Shown in pieces: positions 1 to 8,542 of a stretch of 64,000 nt of DNA. The notes under the pieces are model-generated. The model searched no databases and had not been told where the DNA came from. It saw only the letters and a list, made by a program, of their open reading frames with translations. Numbering within the stretch: position 1 is the stretch's first letter; every line of letters starts with the position of its first letter. Both the position numbers and the translations under genes were made by a program. This DNA comes from Hephaestia caeni (GTDB taxonomy: Bacteria; Pseudomonadota; Alphaproteobacteria; Sphingomonadales; Sphingomonadaceae). The stretch covers positions 787,306-851,305 of the forward strand of contig NZ_QXDC01000002.1 of the NCBI RefSeq assembly GCF_003550065.1, read 5' to 3'.

Positions 1-165
1 GGAGACGCCGGCGCGCCAACGCGAGTGGTGGCCGAGCAACATGTCCGTTCGTTGCTCGGGCGCTTGCCCGCCGCGCCTGATCTCCTCCGTCGCCTCAAGG
101 GCCAACGATGGATGCTCCAGGCCACATCTCCATCGAAGATCGGCCTCTCCTCAACCGAACATTGA
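1..165 (+). CDS. Possible C-terminal end of an upstream gene (partial)
   Basis: Frame 1 is open from the window edge to a TGA at 163-165 and would encode the last 54 residues of a protein whose start lies outside. The visible part is basic, with several Arg/Lys and a short helix-like stretch. No family is recognisable. The stop falls 15 bases before the next start, as expected for the gene array that follows, but frame 2 is also open here, so the reading frame is uncertain. Confidence 0.3.
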   Translation, partial: GDAGAPTRVVAEQHVRSLLGRLPAAPDLLRRLKGQRWMLQATSPSKIGLSSTEH

Positions 166-180
166 CAGAAGGGAACCGAA

Positions 181-774
181 ATGACCGAAGCACCGCCTGC
201 CCGCAAGATATTCAAGAGCGTCGCATCGCGCAAAAAGATGTTCGAATTGTTCAACCGTGTCCCCGACTGTTCGCCGGAGGAACTCATCTCCGGAATAGCA
301 TATCAAAATCAGTGGTTCGAAATCCAACGCGACTCCTATGAGTCTATGTTCGAGCTATTTCCGCCCCTCTTCATGCGAGCCGGGATGTTCGCGTTCTCGG
401 AACTCAAGTCCGGCTCCGTCGGATCGGTCTTCTTCGAGATCATGATCAACGGGCGCAATCGTTGGTTCCACGCCTATTGTGATCATGACGACGGCGACGG
501 CCCCGAGAGATTGCGCGCTGCGATTATCGAGCATGAACGAGCTGTCGCCGAAAACATGACGCGCGAAGAGAAACTACAGCTGATCTGGTCGAGCACGTCC
601 CGCGACTATCGTGGCCTCGCCGGCGAGGCCAACCCCGACGCCTGGCCAGCGGAGCATCTGGGCAAGCGCACTATCATGGTCCTGGAGCGCCCCGGCGGAA
701 CAGTGTTGAAGCTTCTCGAAGACCTGACCGACGACGAGATAGCAGACCGCCTGCCGCACGGCCCGACAATCTAG
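181..774 (+). CDS. DUF1419-like protein
   Basis: This is a 197-residue soluble protein with no signal peptide or membrane segment. The N-terminal phrase FKSVASRKKMFELFNR, the paired EWFEI/MFEL-type aromatic blocks and the C-terminal KLLEDLTDDEIADRLP resemble DUF1419 proteins that I recall from sphingomonad plasmids. Family function is unknown. It opens a run of closely spaced plus-strand genes. The start is the ATG after GGGAACCGAA, a weak ribosome site. The family call is from memory; the coding call is firm. Confidence 0.7.
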   Translation: MTEAPPARKIFKSVASRKKMFELFNRVPDCSPEELISGIAYQNQWFEIQRDSYESMFELFPPLFMRAGMFAFSELKSGSVGSVFFEIMINGRNRWFHAYCDHDDGDGPERLRAAIIEHERAVAENMTREEKLQLIWSSTSRDYRGLAGEANPDAWPAEHLGKRTIMVLERPGGTVLKLLEDLTDDEIADRLPHGPTI

Positions 775-903
775 GAACGATGCTCACGACCAGAACGACA
801 CGTCGACAATCGTCACGTGTCCGCAAGCGATGATTCCCCAGGTTGCGGTCAATCTAGCCACGCCTGACCTTCCAGCATTTATTTAGATTACGGGAGTACA
901 ACA

Positions 904-1122
904 ATGCCAGAACATGCGGTCGACGTAAAAGCGTTCATCACGGTATTCGTCGATGCGGACAATGCCGTTCAAGCGCGGAAGCGCGCGGAATCCTTTGTCC
1001 AATGGCTCTCACCCACAATAGAACAGATCAACGACTATAATTCCGACCACGACGCGGTCGGCACCGAGACGGGGCCGTTTGCGATCGATGGTGAAAGCGC
1101 TGTCGAGGAGATCGACGAATGA
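904..1122 (+). CDS. Small conserved-type hypothetical protein (VDADN family)
   Basis: This acidic 72-residue protein has one predicted beta hairpin followed by a helix: the stretch VKAFITVFVDADN and then a charged ARKRAES helix. The same layout (beta strand, D-A-D-N, helix) occurs in the small proteins at 1119-1439 and 7017-7202, so these may form a local paralogous family. The stop overlaps the next start by 4 bases (ATGA), indicating translational coupling. The function is unknown. Confidence 0.65.
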   Translation: MPEHAVDVKAFITVFVDADNAVQARKRAESFVQWLSPTIEQINDYNSDHDAVGTETGPFAIDGESAVEEIDE

Positions 1123-1439
1123 GCAAGCTTCACCACGTCCATGTCTACACGACGATCCGGGTGAAGGTGGCGGTCACCGCCGATGATCATACCCACGCGA
1201 TGCGCCAAGCCGATGACGTCATCGGAAAGGGTCGCTTCCCGGTCCGCTTACTTCCGTACGCCGCAGGTGTCCTCGAGGCTGAGCCAGCGGAAGAGGTTAC
1301 CGGCTATCTCGTCGACGAAGCCGATGATCCCGATTTCGAGAACAGCTGCTTCTATGACGAATGTTATCAGTCCCACGAGGGGCCAGCCTCAAAACACCAG
1401 GTGGACAAAGGGAAGGGGGAGGGGGGAGGGCGGAGCTAA
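1119..1439 (+). CDS. Small hypothetical protein coupled to the previous gene
   Basis: This 106-residue protein begins within the stop of the preceding gene. Residues 5-35 form a beta strand and helix (YTTIRVKVAVTADDHTHAM) similar to the 904-1122 and 7017-7202 products. The C-terminus is odd: it is read through a purine-rich G tract (1410-1430), giving a Lys/Gly/Glu-rich tail that is probably unstructured. The function is unknown. The tail could mean that the original stop was lost or that the tract is a shared intergenic element captured by the frame. Confidence 0.6.
   Translation: MSKLHHVHVYTTIRVKVAVTADDHTHAMRQADDVIGKGRFPVRLLPYAAGVLEAEPAEEVTGYLVDEADDPDFENSCFYDECYQSHEGPASKHQVDKGKGEGGGRS
1410..1430 (+). 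repeat. Purine-rich G tract
   Basis: Four runs of three to six G separated by one or two A form a potential G-quadruplex on the plus strand. Related tracts occur at 7520-7529, 26671-26687 and 27721-27737, each ahead of a gene start. Function is unknown. Confidence 0.6.
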
Positions 1440-1502
1440 GCGGTTCGGGTCTGTGCGACCGCAATAGCAGCTCCGCACAGCCCCTATCCGAAAGGACCGA
1501 TC

Positions 1503-2204
1503 ATGACACAGCCGTCCCCAGCGGCCCAACCGGCGCGTCTGCGCAGCGAAATGCAGTATGACGACCGCGGCAATTTCTCCCATGAAGGCGAACTCTATCG
1601 GCCCGGCGAAAGCCTCCCGGACCTTTGCCGTCGTATAGAGACCCACCTGACCAAAACGATTGCCGGCGGCCGCTTCGCGCTGCGCGGCGAACGCTTCACG
1701 GGCGGGCGCCGTGTCGTCGTCGAACTGCTGGACGCGCCAAACGACCTGTCCGACGAGGGGGAACGCCGAGCATTCGAAACCATGCTCCACGACGAAGTCG
1801 AACGGTTCAACAACGCCCACGGCAACTTCCACCAGGACTATCTGAGTTGCTCCTTCTTCACCCATATCCGCATCGGCACGACCTACTGGGCCGCCCTGGC
1901 TGCCAAGCGCGGTGCCGCCAACCCCGTCCAGGCGACCGTTTCCCTCGCCCAGTTCAAGCGCCGCGTGAAACCGGGCGATCAGCTCAAGCTTATCGCTGCG
2001 CACGAGGGACACCGCATGCTCGGCTCGATCCGAGCCATCACCGCTGTGCGATCGGCTGATATCATCCTCGAGGGCAAATCCTATCTCACGCTGCCGCGTG
2101 CCTCGGCCTTCGCCTGCGACGGCCGTCTCATCCGGATTGCCAACGGGAACGACAATAATCCCGACGAGCACCTACTCTACGAGTGGATCCCTGCCGCCGG
2201 TTGA
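1503..2204 (+). CDS. Hypothetical protein, 233 aa
   Basis: This is a soluble 233-residue protein. The N-terminal 100 residues are charged and end in an aromatic patch (FNNAHGNFHQDYLSCSFF). The C-terminal part, from about residue 145, has alternating short strands (LKLIAAHEGHRMLGSIRAI) that could be a small beta-barrel. No catalytic motif is visible. It starts 73 bases after the G tract, with GAAAGGACCGATC before the ATG. I do not recognise the family. It probably belongs to the same transcription unit as its neighbours. Confidence 0.65.
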   Translation: MTQPSPAAQPARLRSEMQYDDRGNFSHEGELYRPGESLPDLCRRIETHLTKTIAGGRFALRGERFTGGRRVVVELLDAPNDLSDEGERRAFETMLHDEVERFNNAHGNFHQDYLSCSFFTHIRIGTTYWAALAAKRGAANPVQATVSLAQFKRRVKPGDQLKLIAAHEGHRMLGSIRAITAVRSADIILEGKSYLTLPRASAFACDGRLIRIANGNDNNPDEHLLYEWIPAAG

Positions 2205-2262
2205 TCGCCAACCGGGCCCGGCCATGACCAGATCATGACCATTGCCATCGAGGAGACATAAG

Positions 2263-2799
2263 ATGGCTAACTACTATTCGCAGACAGTGTTCACCATACC
2301 AGCGACACCGCAAGAAAGGGCAGTGCTCGAAGAGTGCTTCGCCGTATCGGCTGTCCTATCCACCGATGTCGCCGAACTTCCTGACGTGGGCATCGAGACG
2401 GTGAAAGCGTACTACGCTTCCTGCAGCGACGCTTTCAGGGCCACTTTCCCAAAAAGGCCAGATGAGGAAGACCCCTTCGCTGATTTTTTCGATCTATGGT
2501 CCGATCCGGACTTTCCCGAATTCAACGCCGATCTGACCATTCGTGATGATCCCGACGGCAAGGGAAAAGTCGCATTCATAAGCGGTCACGAAGCTGATGT
2601 CTCCGCGCTCGCGTCGCTGATCCAGAAGGTCTGCAAGACCGCCCTACCGTTCGCTTTCCAGTGGGCCGAGGTCGCCGACAAAGACGTCCCCGGCGGCTTC
2701 GGAGGCGGATACTATGTCATCACGGATAGTGAAATCTTCGGCGGCTCGACGCGGTGGCTGATGGAAGAGACGCTCGAAACCTTGCGGGCAGGAACGTGA
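2263..2799 (+). CDS. Hypothetical acidic protein, 178 aa
   Basis: The ATG at 2263 follows a strong site (GAGGAGACATAAG), so it is preferred over a TTG 21 bases upstream. The 178-residue product is acidic, with an Asp/Glu/Phe-rich middle (EEDPFADFFDLWSDPDF), and the C-terminal third is Gly-rich followed by a helix. No known domain is visible. The stop is shared with the next start (GTGA), implying coupled translation. Confidence 0.65.
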   Translation: MANYYSQTVFTIPATPQERAVLEECFAVSAVLSTDVAELPDVGIETVKAYYASCSDAFRATFPKRPDEEDPFADFFDLWSDPDFPEFNADLTIRDDPDGKGKVAFISGHEADVSALASLIQKVCKTALPFAFQWAEVADKDVPGGFGGGYYVITDSEIFGGSTRWLMEETLETLRAGT

Positions 2800-3170
2800 C
2801 CGTGGCGGGCGGCATCGACGCGAGCGTCACGCTCCATGTCGAGGTGTTCGATCCGCAGGCTATGTGGGACCACGCCTTTGGGGCCTATGCGAGGCCACAG
2901 CTTCGCTACAAGGTCTACGATTCGGCCGATCCGACCCGCTTGGGCCATGAACTTCACCGCGAGTTCATGGAACTGTGCGGTCCTCGCGATAAACCCGATA
3001 TCGGGGAATGCCTCCGCATGATCTTCGATCCGGGCGAAAGCCCACCCGGCGTCCAGATCGAAGACAGTGCGGCCGAGATCGCTCCCCAATCCTCCGAAGA
3101 CCAGTATTTGCTTTTTGTGACGAATGGTGACGAGCACGGAGCGGATAGGTTCGGAGCCCGACATGACTGA
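2796..3170 (+). CDS. Hypothetical protein, 124 aa
   Basis: The GTG at 2796 overlaps the upstream stop by 4 bases and is the likely start, although the frame is open further upstream. The 124-residue product has an N-terminal beta strand (ASVTLHVEVFD) and a helical middle (HELHREFMELCG). Its end overlaps the next start by 8 bases. The chain 2263-3534 therefore looks like one translationally coupled unit. The function is unknown. Confidence 0.6.
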   Translation: MTVAGGIDASVTLHVEVFDPQAMWDHAFGAYARPQLRYKVYDSADPTRLGHELHREFMELCGPRDKPDIGECLRMIFDPGESPPGVQIEDSAAEIAPQSSEDQYLLFVTNGDEHGADRFGARHD

Positions 3171-3534
3171 GGCTGTCCTCACGCGGCCTTGCAATGAGTG
3201 TCCATGGCGCCGCAACCACCCAGCCGGCTGGCTCGGGGGCTATAGCGCGGAAGACTTTACCCAGCAGGTCCAGTTTGATGGGCCACCGCTACCTTGTCAC
3301 AAGACGATTCCGAGTGACGGCACCGACGCACGCGCGATGTGCGCGGGGGCGCTCATTTTCATGAAGAACAGCTGCAAGGGCGCTCACCATCCCGACTACG
3401 GCGACGCGCTTAGCAGGGTCGAAGCGGACCCCGAGACCGTGTTCGAGTGGACCCACGAATTTCTCGAACACCACAACAATCGCGAAGCCTGGATTCAGAA
3501 GGTTAGGGTGGCAGTCGCGGAAAAGACCGAATGA
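3163..3534 (+). CDS. DUF6283-like cysteine-motif protein
   Basis: The 123-residue product starts at the ATG embedded in the end of the previous gene. It carries RPCNECPWRRNHPAGW near residues 7-22, which matches the C-x2-CPWR opening that I associate with DUF6283 proteins from phages and plasmids. Further cysteines at about residues 44, 57 and 67 could complete a metal site. Family function is unknown. The cysteine pattern is direct evidence; the family name is from memory. Confidence 0.7.
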   Translation: MTEAVLTRPCNECPWRRNHPAGWLGGYSAEDFTQQVQFDGPPLPCHKTIPSDGTDARAMCAGALIFMKNSCKGAHHPDYGDALSRVEADPETVFEWTHEFLEHHNNREAWIQKVRVAVAEKTE

Positions 3535-3742
3535 ACGAGCAGACCAACCGCCACAAAGAGTGTGATCACTATTCCCGTCCGTCCGGCGCGGACAGAACTA
3601 ACGGTGGCCAAGCACACCCTCGCCGATAGGCCGCCGATATCCGGCACAACCCGCTGTGGCGGCGCGCCCCCATGAAGCCAAAACGCAAAATCTGCGTCAG
3701 CAGCACCCGATTTCCTTTCCACCATACTTCGGGAGAAAAATC

Positions 3743-4156
3743 ATGGATGGCACTTATGTCGTCGAAATAGAAGTCGGCCAGGCAATCGATTTGAACTCCG
3801 GCAGGATCAGACCGACGATCTGCGCCGTCGTGAAGTTCGACGCCGATGGTGAAATCGCCTGGCGAGGCAACCGCTATTGGCAAGGACACGAGCCGCGCAA
3901 CTTGAAGGCCCATGCCGGTAAAATGCGTAAGCGCTGGCAATTGCATCTTGAGCGCACCGGCGAAAGGTTCGAACTCGCCCAGAAGCTGAAGCGGGAAGCA
4001 AAACGTGCCGCCGACAAAGCTCAGGCCCAAACACGCAAACGTATCCGGGACGCCGCGCCGGAACTCCTCGATCTACTAAAGCGGCTAGTCGACGATCCTC
4101 GCACCGCTGAGGAAGCCCGCGCACTTATCGCCCGGCTCGAGGCGGAGAACCATTGA
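3743..4156 (+). CDS. Hypothetical basic coiled-coil-tailed protein
   Basis: The start is the ATG at 3743 after GGGAGAAAAATC; an upstream GTG in frame has no ribosome site. The 137-residue product has an N-terminal beta-rich half (TYVVEIEVGQAIDL) and a highly charged helical C-terminal half rich in Lys, Arg, Glu and Ala (about residues 65-137), consistent with a coiled coil or nucleic-acid-binding helix. No known family is recognised. Confidence 0.6.
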   Translation: MDGTYVVEIEVGQAIDLNSGRIRPTICAVVKFDADGEIAWRGNRYWQGHEPRNLKAHAGKMRKRWQLHLERTGERFELAQKLKREAKRAADKAQAQTRKRIRDAAPELLDLLKRLVDDPRTAEEARALIARLEAENH

Positions 4157-4192
4157 CGCCAATGCACCCTCCATCGCCGATCGGAGATTGCC

Positions 4193-4414
4193 ATGTCGCG
4201 TGAAATAACCATCGACGGGCTGACGTTGCGGCTTCGCACCATTCGCCCCTACCGGCGGTGCCGGACCCTTACCTATGTTGAGGTTCTGCACAAAGGCCAC
4301 TGGCTCCACTGCGGCGATCCGCACCATGGCGAAACGAGCAGTGCAACAGCCCGTACCGCCATTGCGCACTATGCCCGCTTGGCAATTGGGAAAGCAGATA
4401 TTCTTGATCATTGA
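4193..4414 (+). CDS. Small basic hypothetical protein
   Basis: A 73-residue protein starting after GGAGATTGCC, with good spacing. It is rich in Arg, His and Tyr (pattern LRTIRPYRRCRTLTYVEV), without membrane segments. It could bind nucleic acid, but there is no specific motif. It sits between two other unrecognised genes on the same strand. Confidence 0.55.
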   Translation: MSREITIDGLTLRLRTIRPYRRCRTLTYVEVLHKGHWLHCGDPHHGETSSATARTAIAHYARLAIGKADILDH

Positions 4415-4491
4415 CCGTGCCTCCCCGTCGCAGTTGCCAGCCGGTAACTCGCCACCTGCCTCTTTCGACACACCCACGCAGGAGTCCCAAG

Positions 4492-4968
4492 ATGGAAACC
4501 ACCTTTCACTTCGGCGCGGCCGGCCATCCAGTCAGCTGGACCCTCTACGCCGTCTATGGTCGCGCCTATGGCGTCGCGTTGGCAGCGGCACGCACTTGGT
4601 ACGACCGCATGATTGCGACCACGCGCACGAAAACCCCGCCTGGCGGACAATTCGTCATCGAGGTCAGGAACGCTACAGTACTCCGCAGCGATCTGCTGTT
4701 CGATGCCGATTACTTTCAGCGCCACCAGGAGCCCGATGACGCCTCCTGGCTGTGCCAGTTCCATACGTTTCCGCTCGCGATCCCGGACACCGTCAAGCAC
4801 GCGGTGACCGAAGGATTGCGCCAGCGGCTGATCGACATCGGTTTTCTGATCCCCCGCGCCGAATGGGAAGAACGATACCCTGATCAAGCCGAACTGCTGC
4901 GCCAGTTTCAGCAAATGATGTGGGGCAACCGCGACTTGCCTCCCGACAACGGAAAGGACACCCAATGA
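4492..4968 (+). CDS. Hypothetical protein, 158 aa
   Basis: The ATG at 4492 follows CAGGAGTCCCAAG, a good ribosome site, so the longer upstream frame is rejected. The 158-residue soluble product has no recognised motif. Its C-terminal half is helical (HAVTEGLRQRLIDIGFL and following). The stop overlaps the next start by 4 bases, so the two genes are likely co-translated. Confidence 0.6.
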   Translation: METTFHFGAAGHPVSWTLYAVYGRAYGVALAAARTWYDRMIATTRTKTPPGGQFVIEVRNATVLRSDLLFDADYFQRHQEPDDASWLCQFHTFPLAIPDTVKHAVTEGLRQRLIDIGFLIPRAEWEERYPDQAELLRQFQQMMWGNRDLPPDNGKDTQ

Positions 4969-5270
4969 GCAGATACGAACTCGATCCGCTTTCGGAGGCC
5001 GTCGCGGACCACGGGGCACTGTCCATCGCTATCGGATGGGACGCCCCCCTAAACACCTATTTCGCGATGGTTCTGCGCGACGGTGACGATGTCGACGACG
5101 AACATCGCGATCTCCTCTGGATCGGCACTCGCTATGGCGAAATCGCCGACCCAGACGCCGCAATCGAAGCGCTACGGCCATACGCGGTGATCCGAAACGG
5201 CCTTGCTGCTGAACTAACGGCTGATAGGCTTCAGGAGGGCAGCCGCCCAAGATCGCCTTTGATCCGCTGA
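4965..5270 (+). CDS. Hypothetical acidic protein, 101 aa
   Basis: It starts in the stop of the previous gene (ATGA). The 101-residue product is acidic in its first 75 residues (DGDDVDDEHRDLLWIGTRYG) and basic at the end. No family is recognised. The coupling to 4492-4968 suggests a joint role. Confidence 0.6.
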   Translation: MSRYELDPLSEAVADHGALSIAIGWDAPLNTYFAMVLRDGDDVDDEHRDLLWIGTRYGEIADPDAAIEALRPYAVIRNGLAAELTADRLQEGSRPRSPLIR

Positions 5271-5420
5271 CAGGCTGCACCTCGTTTCCAACGACATTCT
5301 GCACCGCGACGCACCATGCACACTGGACAAAGCTGCGATCAGGGCGCGGGGCGCCCACGCGCAGGGGAGAGGGTGATGGAGGTTGGGGCCGCAGAGCCGC
5401 GGCCGGGCAGGAGACCCCCA

Positions 5421-6614
5421 ATGACATCCCAATCCATCAGCATCGCACCCGTGCCGCTCAACGAGAGGTGCGCACAGAACGGAGCAACCTTCGACTTCGA
5501 CCGCATCGGCGCAGTCGAATGCGCCATCCACCGTGCCGCCCTCGACGCGAAGTTTGGATATCCACCTCCCGGTATCAAAATGGAAGCCGTTAAGACAATC
5601 AGCACCCTGGGAACATTCTACAATCTCATGGTCCACTTCGACGACGCGGCCCCAGTGGCGACAGCGTATGCCCGCCGCATTGAACTCGAGCCATTGTCGT
5701 ACTGGCAAGATGCCGGTTTCACGCCGCCGTTCGTCTATGACGAATTGGGAATCCTTGTCTCATGCGTCCATCCAACCGTTGCCTCGGCGGTTCGCGCCGC
5801 GGTCGCCACGCTCGGCCAGTTTCCCGAAAGCGAGGAGTTCGCCGCCATGCGAGCCAATCTGCTTACCGCCTATCCGCATGCCCGCGCGCCGACAGCAATG
5901 CATCCTCGGGTAGGTGATATGGACACCGACCTGCTCACGCGATCCGCCCATCTCGCGCTGCTCAGCCGAGCCCGAAAGGCAATCGAGACACCCGGCGAAC
6001 TCGACGACGACGTCCGCAATACCCTCATCGATGACATTGACGCAGCGACCACCCGCCTTGCGACATGCCCGCTCCCATGGCCGCTCATGGTTCATGTCGG
6101 CTCGATCGAGCACGAGGAGGGCGTCAATCACTATATCGCCGTCACAGACCAGGCGTTGACCCGCCAGATCGCTGATTACTGCCGCGAATTCTGGTTCGAG
6201 ATTGACGACGCTTGCGACCCCTCACATCTCGACGATGAGACTGTCGTGCGCGAATACTTCCGACAGCATCCCAACGAGGTCCACAGCACTGACGTCGAGC
6301 ATCTCGCGCCCGAGCCGGCAATCGCACCCGGCCTCTTGGGTACTGACAAGGTTCTGCTTCTCGATAATCGCCATATCAGCTCGGAGACCGACAGCCACCT
6401 TCTCGAATGGGCTAACATCGGCCGGATGGAGGCCCCGCTGTTCGTCACGGACACTCCCGTGGGCTGGCTCCTGTCGGACGAACCCGGTTGTCCGTTCGAA
6501 GAACTTCCCGACGATCTTGAACGCGCCATGACTTGCGCCCGTGTCGCCGGTGCGCAGCATCTGCTGATTGGGCGAGACGGCATGATCGTCGAGGGCCTGC
6601 AGCGCTACGATTAG
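5421..6614 (+). CDS. Large hypothetical protein; N-half paralogous to 26731-27231
   Basis: The ATG at 5421 after GGAGACCCCCA gives 397 residues. The first about 160 residues align in order with the whole protein at 26731-27231: a shared opening (IAPVPLNERCA against IGPVPYEESCA), a GTFYNL/GTYYEL segment with following acidic Asp, a W-x-x-AGF-x-x-P block and a closing T-x-YP. The remaining about 230 residues have no counterpart in the window and include an acidic segment around residue 265. The layout suggests a two-domain protein whose N-terminal domain also exists alone. The function is unknown. Confidence 0.7.
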   Translation: MTSQSISIAPVPLNERCAQNGATFDFDRIGAVECAIHRAALDAKFGYPPPGIKMEAVKTISTLGTFYNLMVHFDDAAPVATAYARRIELEPLSYWQDAGFTPPFVYDELGILVSCVHPTVASAVRAAVATLGQFPESEEFAAMRANLLTAYPHARAPTAMHPRVGDMDTDLLTRSAHLALLSRARKAIETPGELDDDVRNTLIDDIDAATTRLATCPLPWPLMVHVGSIEHEEGVNHYIAVTDQALTRQIADYCREFWFEIDDACDPSHLDDETVVREYFRQHPNEVHSTDVEHLAPEPAIAPGLLGTDKVLLLDNRHISSETDSHLLEWANIGRMEAPLFVTDTPVGWLLSDEPGCPFEELPDDLERAMTCARVAGAQHLLIGRDGMIVEGLQRYD

Positions 6615-6648
6615 CCCGAACTTGAAGCACGACCGCTCGGGAGGGTTT

Positions 6649-6963
6649 GTGGAACGCTATGGCGAGAGCATGAAGCGACTGCTTCCCGGCTTATACGCCG
6701 GAGGCGAGGTCCGCGCCGAGCGACGCAATGATCGCCTTTGGGCGTTCGAAATGAAATGCAACCAGCTCGGCCGCTACCTTTGGTTCGAATATTCCCCACA
6801 CGGCCTTTGGACCAGCATCGGCGCCTGGCGCAGGCTCGACGATGGACTGGCAGTCGCCGCCCGACTGCGCGCGGGCACGCATTTCTGGGACGCCGACGTC
6901 GAGGTCGCACGCCGCTATGGCGAGGACATCTATGCCGCGCTGCGTGATGATCCCGAGCCCTGA
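6649..6963 (+). CDS. Hypothetical protein rich in Trp/Tyr
   Basis: Start choice is uncertain. The GTG at 6649 has GGGAGGG a few bases upstream, the ATG at 6670 has only a weak site, and a TTG at 6622 is also in frame. The product (about 104 residues) has an aromatic-rich centre (LGRYLWFEYSPHGLWTSIG) and a helical end. No family is recognised. The next gene begins 53 bases downstream. Confidence 0.6.
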   Translation: MERYGESMKRLLPGLYAGGEVRAERRNDRLWAFEMKCNQLGRYLWFEYSPHGLWTSIGAWRRLDDGLAVAARLRAGTHFWDADVEVARRYGEDIYAALRDDPEP

Positions 6964-7016
6964 CCGGGCGCGTCCCCCGGCGACGCACCGCCAGCACCCA
7001 CCAGAGGAGACGAGCA

Positions 7017-7202
7017 TTGCCGACGTTCCGCGTGAAAGTGACACAGGTCTATCGCGTCGAGAAATGGATCACCATCGATGTCGATGCCGATAATGCGGAC
7101 GGCGCCATCGAAACCTGTGCGTCCGACGAGGCACCTTGCTCCTCGCTTCCCGGCTGGGAAGATCGCTGGGAGCTCCAGAACGAAACCGTCGAACCGGCCT
7201 GA
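7017..7202 (+). CDS. Small VDADN-family hypothetical protein
   Basis: The 61-residue product starts at TTG 7017 behind a strong AGAGGAGACGAGCA site. The stretch YRVEKWITIDVDADNADGA resembles the small proteins at 904-1122 and 1119-1439, suggesting a repeated small beta-helix domain in this array. Two Cys occur near residues 33 and 40. The function is unknown. Confidence 0.6.
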   Translation: MPTFRVKVTQVYRVEKWITIDVDADNADGAIETCASDEAPCSSLPGWEDRWELQNETVEPA

Positions 7203-7265
7203 CCTTTCGGCACACCGCACCCCATGAGACCCCAAGCCTCCTGGCAACTTTCTTGGAGACATACG

Positions 7266-7499
7266 ATGCGCGTTCAATACAGCATTCACGGCAGCTTTAC
7301 GCTGCCCAAGGGTTCAGCCTTCATGCCCGGTTCGGAAAACCTGATCCGCTTGCCCAGCGGTCAGATCGTATCCGTCCATCCGGTCATCGAAATGGCCAGC
7401 GGCCCGGACACCGATGATCACCGCAATCTCGACTACGAGCAAGCGGCTGCGATTGGCATTCACCTTGAAGACTATGATCGCAGCTCAATTCCATGGTGA
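7266..7499 (+). CDS. Small hypothetical protein, 77 aa
   Basis: The ATG at 7266 follows TTGGAGACATACG. The 77-residue product is beta-rich at the start (VQYSIHGSFTLPKG) and acidic at the end. It is not recognised. It lies directly before the primase-like gene, separated by a G tract (7520-7529). Confidence 0.55.
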   Translation: MRVQYSIHGSFTLPKGSAFMPGSENLIRLPSGQIVSVHPVIEMASGPDTDDHRNLDYEQAAAIGIHLEDYDRSSIPW

Positions 7500-7560
7500 T
7501 CCGCCGTTGGCTGAGAGAAGGGGGAGGGGACGCGGTAATCCATCTCCCGGAGCCTTTACT

Positions 7561-8493
7561 GTGTCTGTTTCCGACGCCAAGGCCGCCATTCGCCTGAGCG
7601 ACATCGTCCGCGATCACGTGGTCCTGCGACGCGCAGGACGCGAGCTGCGCGGCCTTTGCCCTTTCCATGAAGAGAAGACCCCGAGCTTCCATGTAAACGA
7701 CGAAAAGGGCCTGTATTACTGTTTCGGTTGCAATACATCCGGCGATGTCATCAAGTTCCTAAGGCGCGTCGAAGGGCTGACATTTCCTGAGGCCGTGGCT
7801 CGCTTGGGCGGCGAACTCCCGCCCCGCGAACGTAAACCGCCTGGACCACGACCGCCCGATCCCGAAAAGCAAGCCTCCATCGATCTCGCGCGGCGAATAT
7901 GGCACGAGGCCCGACCGATTGCCGGCACACTAGGAGAACGCTATTTGCGCGGCCGCGGGATCCTGGGAAGCATCCCGCTATCGCTGCGCTTTGCCTGGAC
8001 GCCGCTTTGGCACAATCTCAAGACGGGCCGGACCGGTCCACGCATGCCGGGCATCATCTGCGCGTGCCAAAACCCCGATGACCGCGTCACAGGCATCCAG
8101 CGCATCTTCCTCGATCGAACCGGTGCTAAGGCGGCTATTCCCCGCCCAAAACGCAATATCGGACAGATACGAGCGGGCGCTCTGCGCCTCGGTCCCGCAG
8201 CTCAGAGCATCATCCTCTGTGAAGGTCCGGAAGACGGACTCACTCTCGCGATGCGCTATCCCGACGTGCCGGTATGGGTCGCGCTCGGAACCGGTGGCCT
8301 TCCCTATGTCGTCCTGCCGGACATCGTACGCGAAGTAATCCTTGGCGGCGATAACAATGCCCCGGGCCGGATCGCGGTGAGACGCGCGCGCGAAACCTAT
8401 TCCGCCCAGAATCGTCGCACAAAACCCCATTTCCCGCCTGAAGTGTTCGAGGACTTCAACGACGAGCTTCGCGACGTGCGGATGGCCGCCTGA
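7561..8493 (+). CDS. CHC2 zinc-finger / Toprim primase-like protein
   Basis: This 310-residue protein has an N-terminal CHC2-type zinc finger (Cys33, His36, Cys54, Cys57 in CPFHEEKTPSFHV and YYCFGC) and a C-terminal Toprim-like domain with EGPEDG near residue 221 and GGDNNAPG near 262. These are the primer-synthesis features of DnaG. It is about half the length of chromosomal DnaG and lacks the C-terminal helicase-binding domain, so it is probably a plasmid- or element-type primase acting in element replication or conjugal strand synthesis. The GTG at 7561 after CGGAGCCTTTACT is chosen over longer upstream starts. Confidence 0.85.
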   Translation: MSVSDAKAAIRLSDIVRDHVVLRRAGRELRGLCPFHEEKTPSFHVNDEKGLYYCFGCNTSGDVIKFLRRVEGLTFPEAVARLGGELPPRERKPPGPRPPDPEKQASIDLARRIWHEARPIAGTLGERYLRGRGILGSIPLSLRFAWTPLWHNLKTGRTGPRMPGIICACQNPDDRVTGIQRIFLDRTGAKAAIPRPKRNIGQIRAGALRLGPAAQSIILCEGPEDGLTLAMRYPDVPVWVALGTGGLPYVVLPDIVREVILGGDNNAPGRIAVRRARETYSAQNRRTKPHFPPEVFEDFNDELRDVRMAA

Positions 8494-8542
8494 TCACCAC
8501 CGGTCCGGCGATGATTGAGAGCATGTTCAATTGCGCCCGGAA

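Noticed and set aside
1389..2171. 260-codon minus-strand frame opposite the 1503-2204 gene
   Set aside because: It is a shadow of the plus-strand gene, with no ribosome site and no domain.
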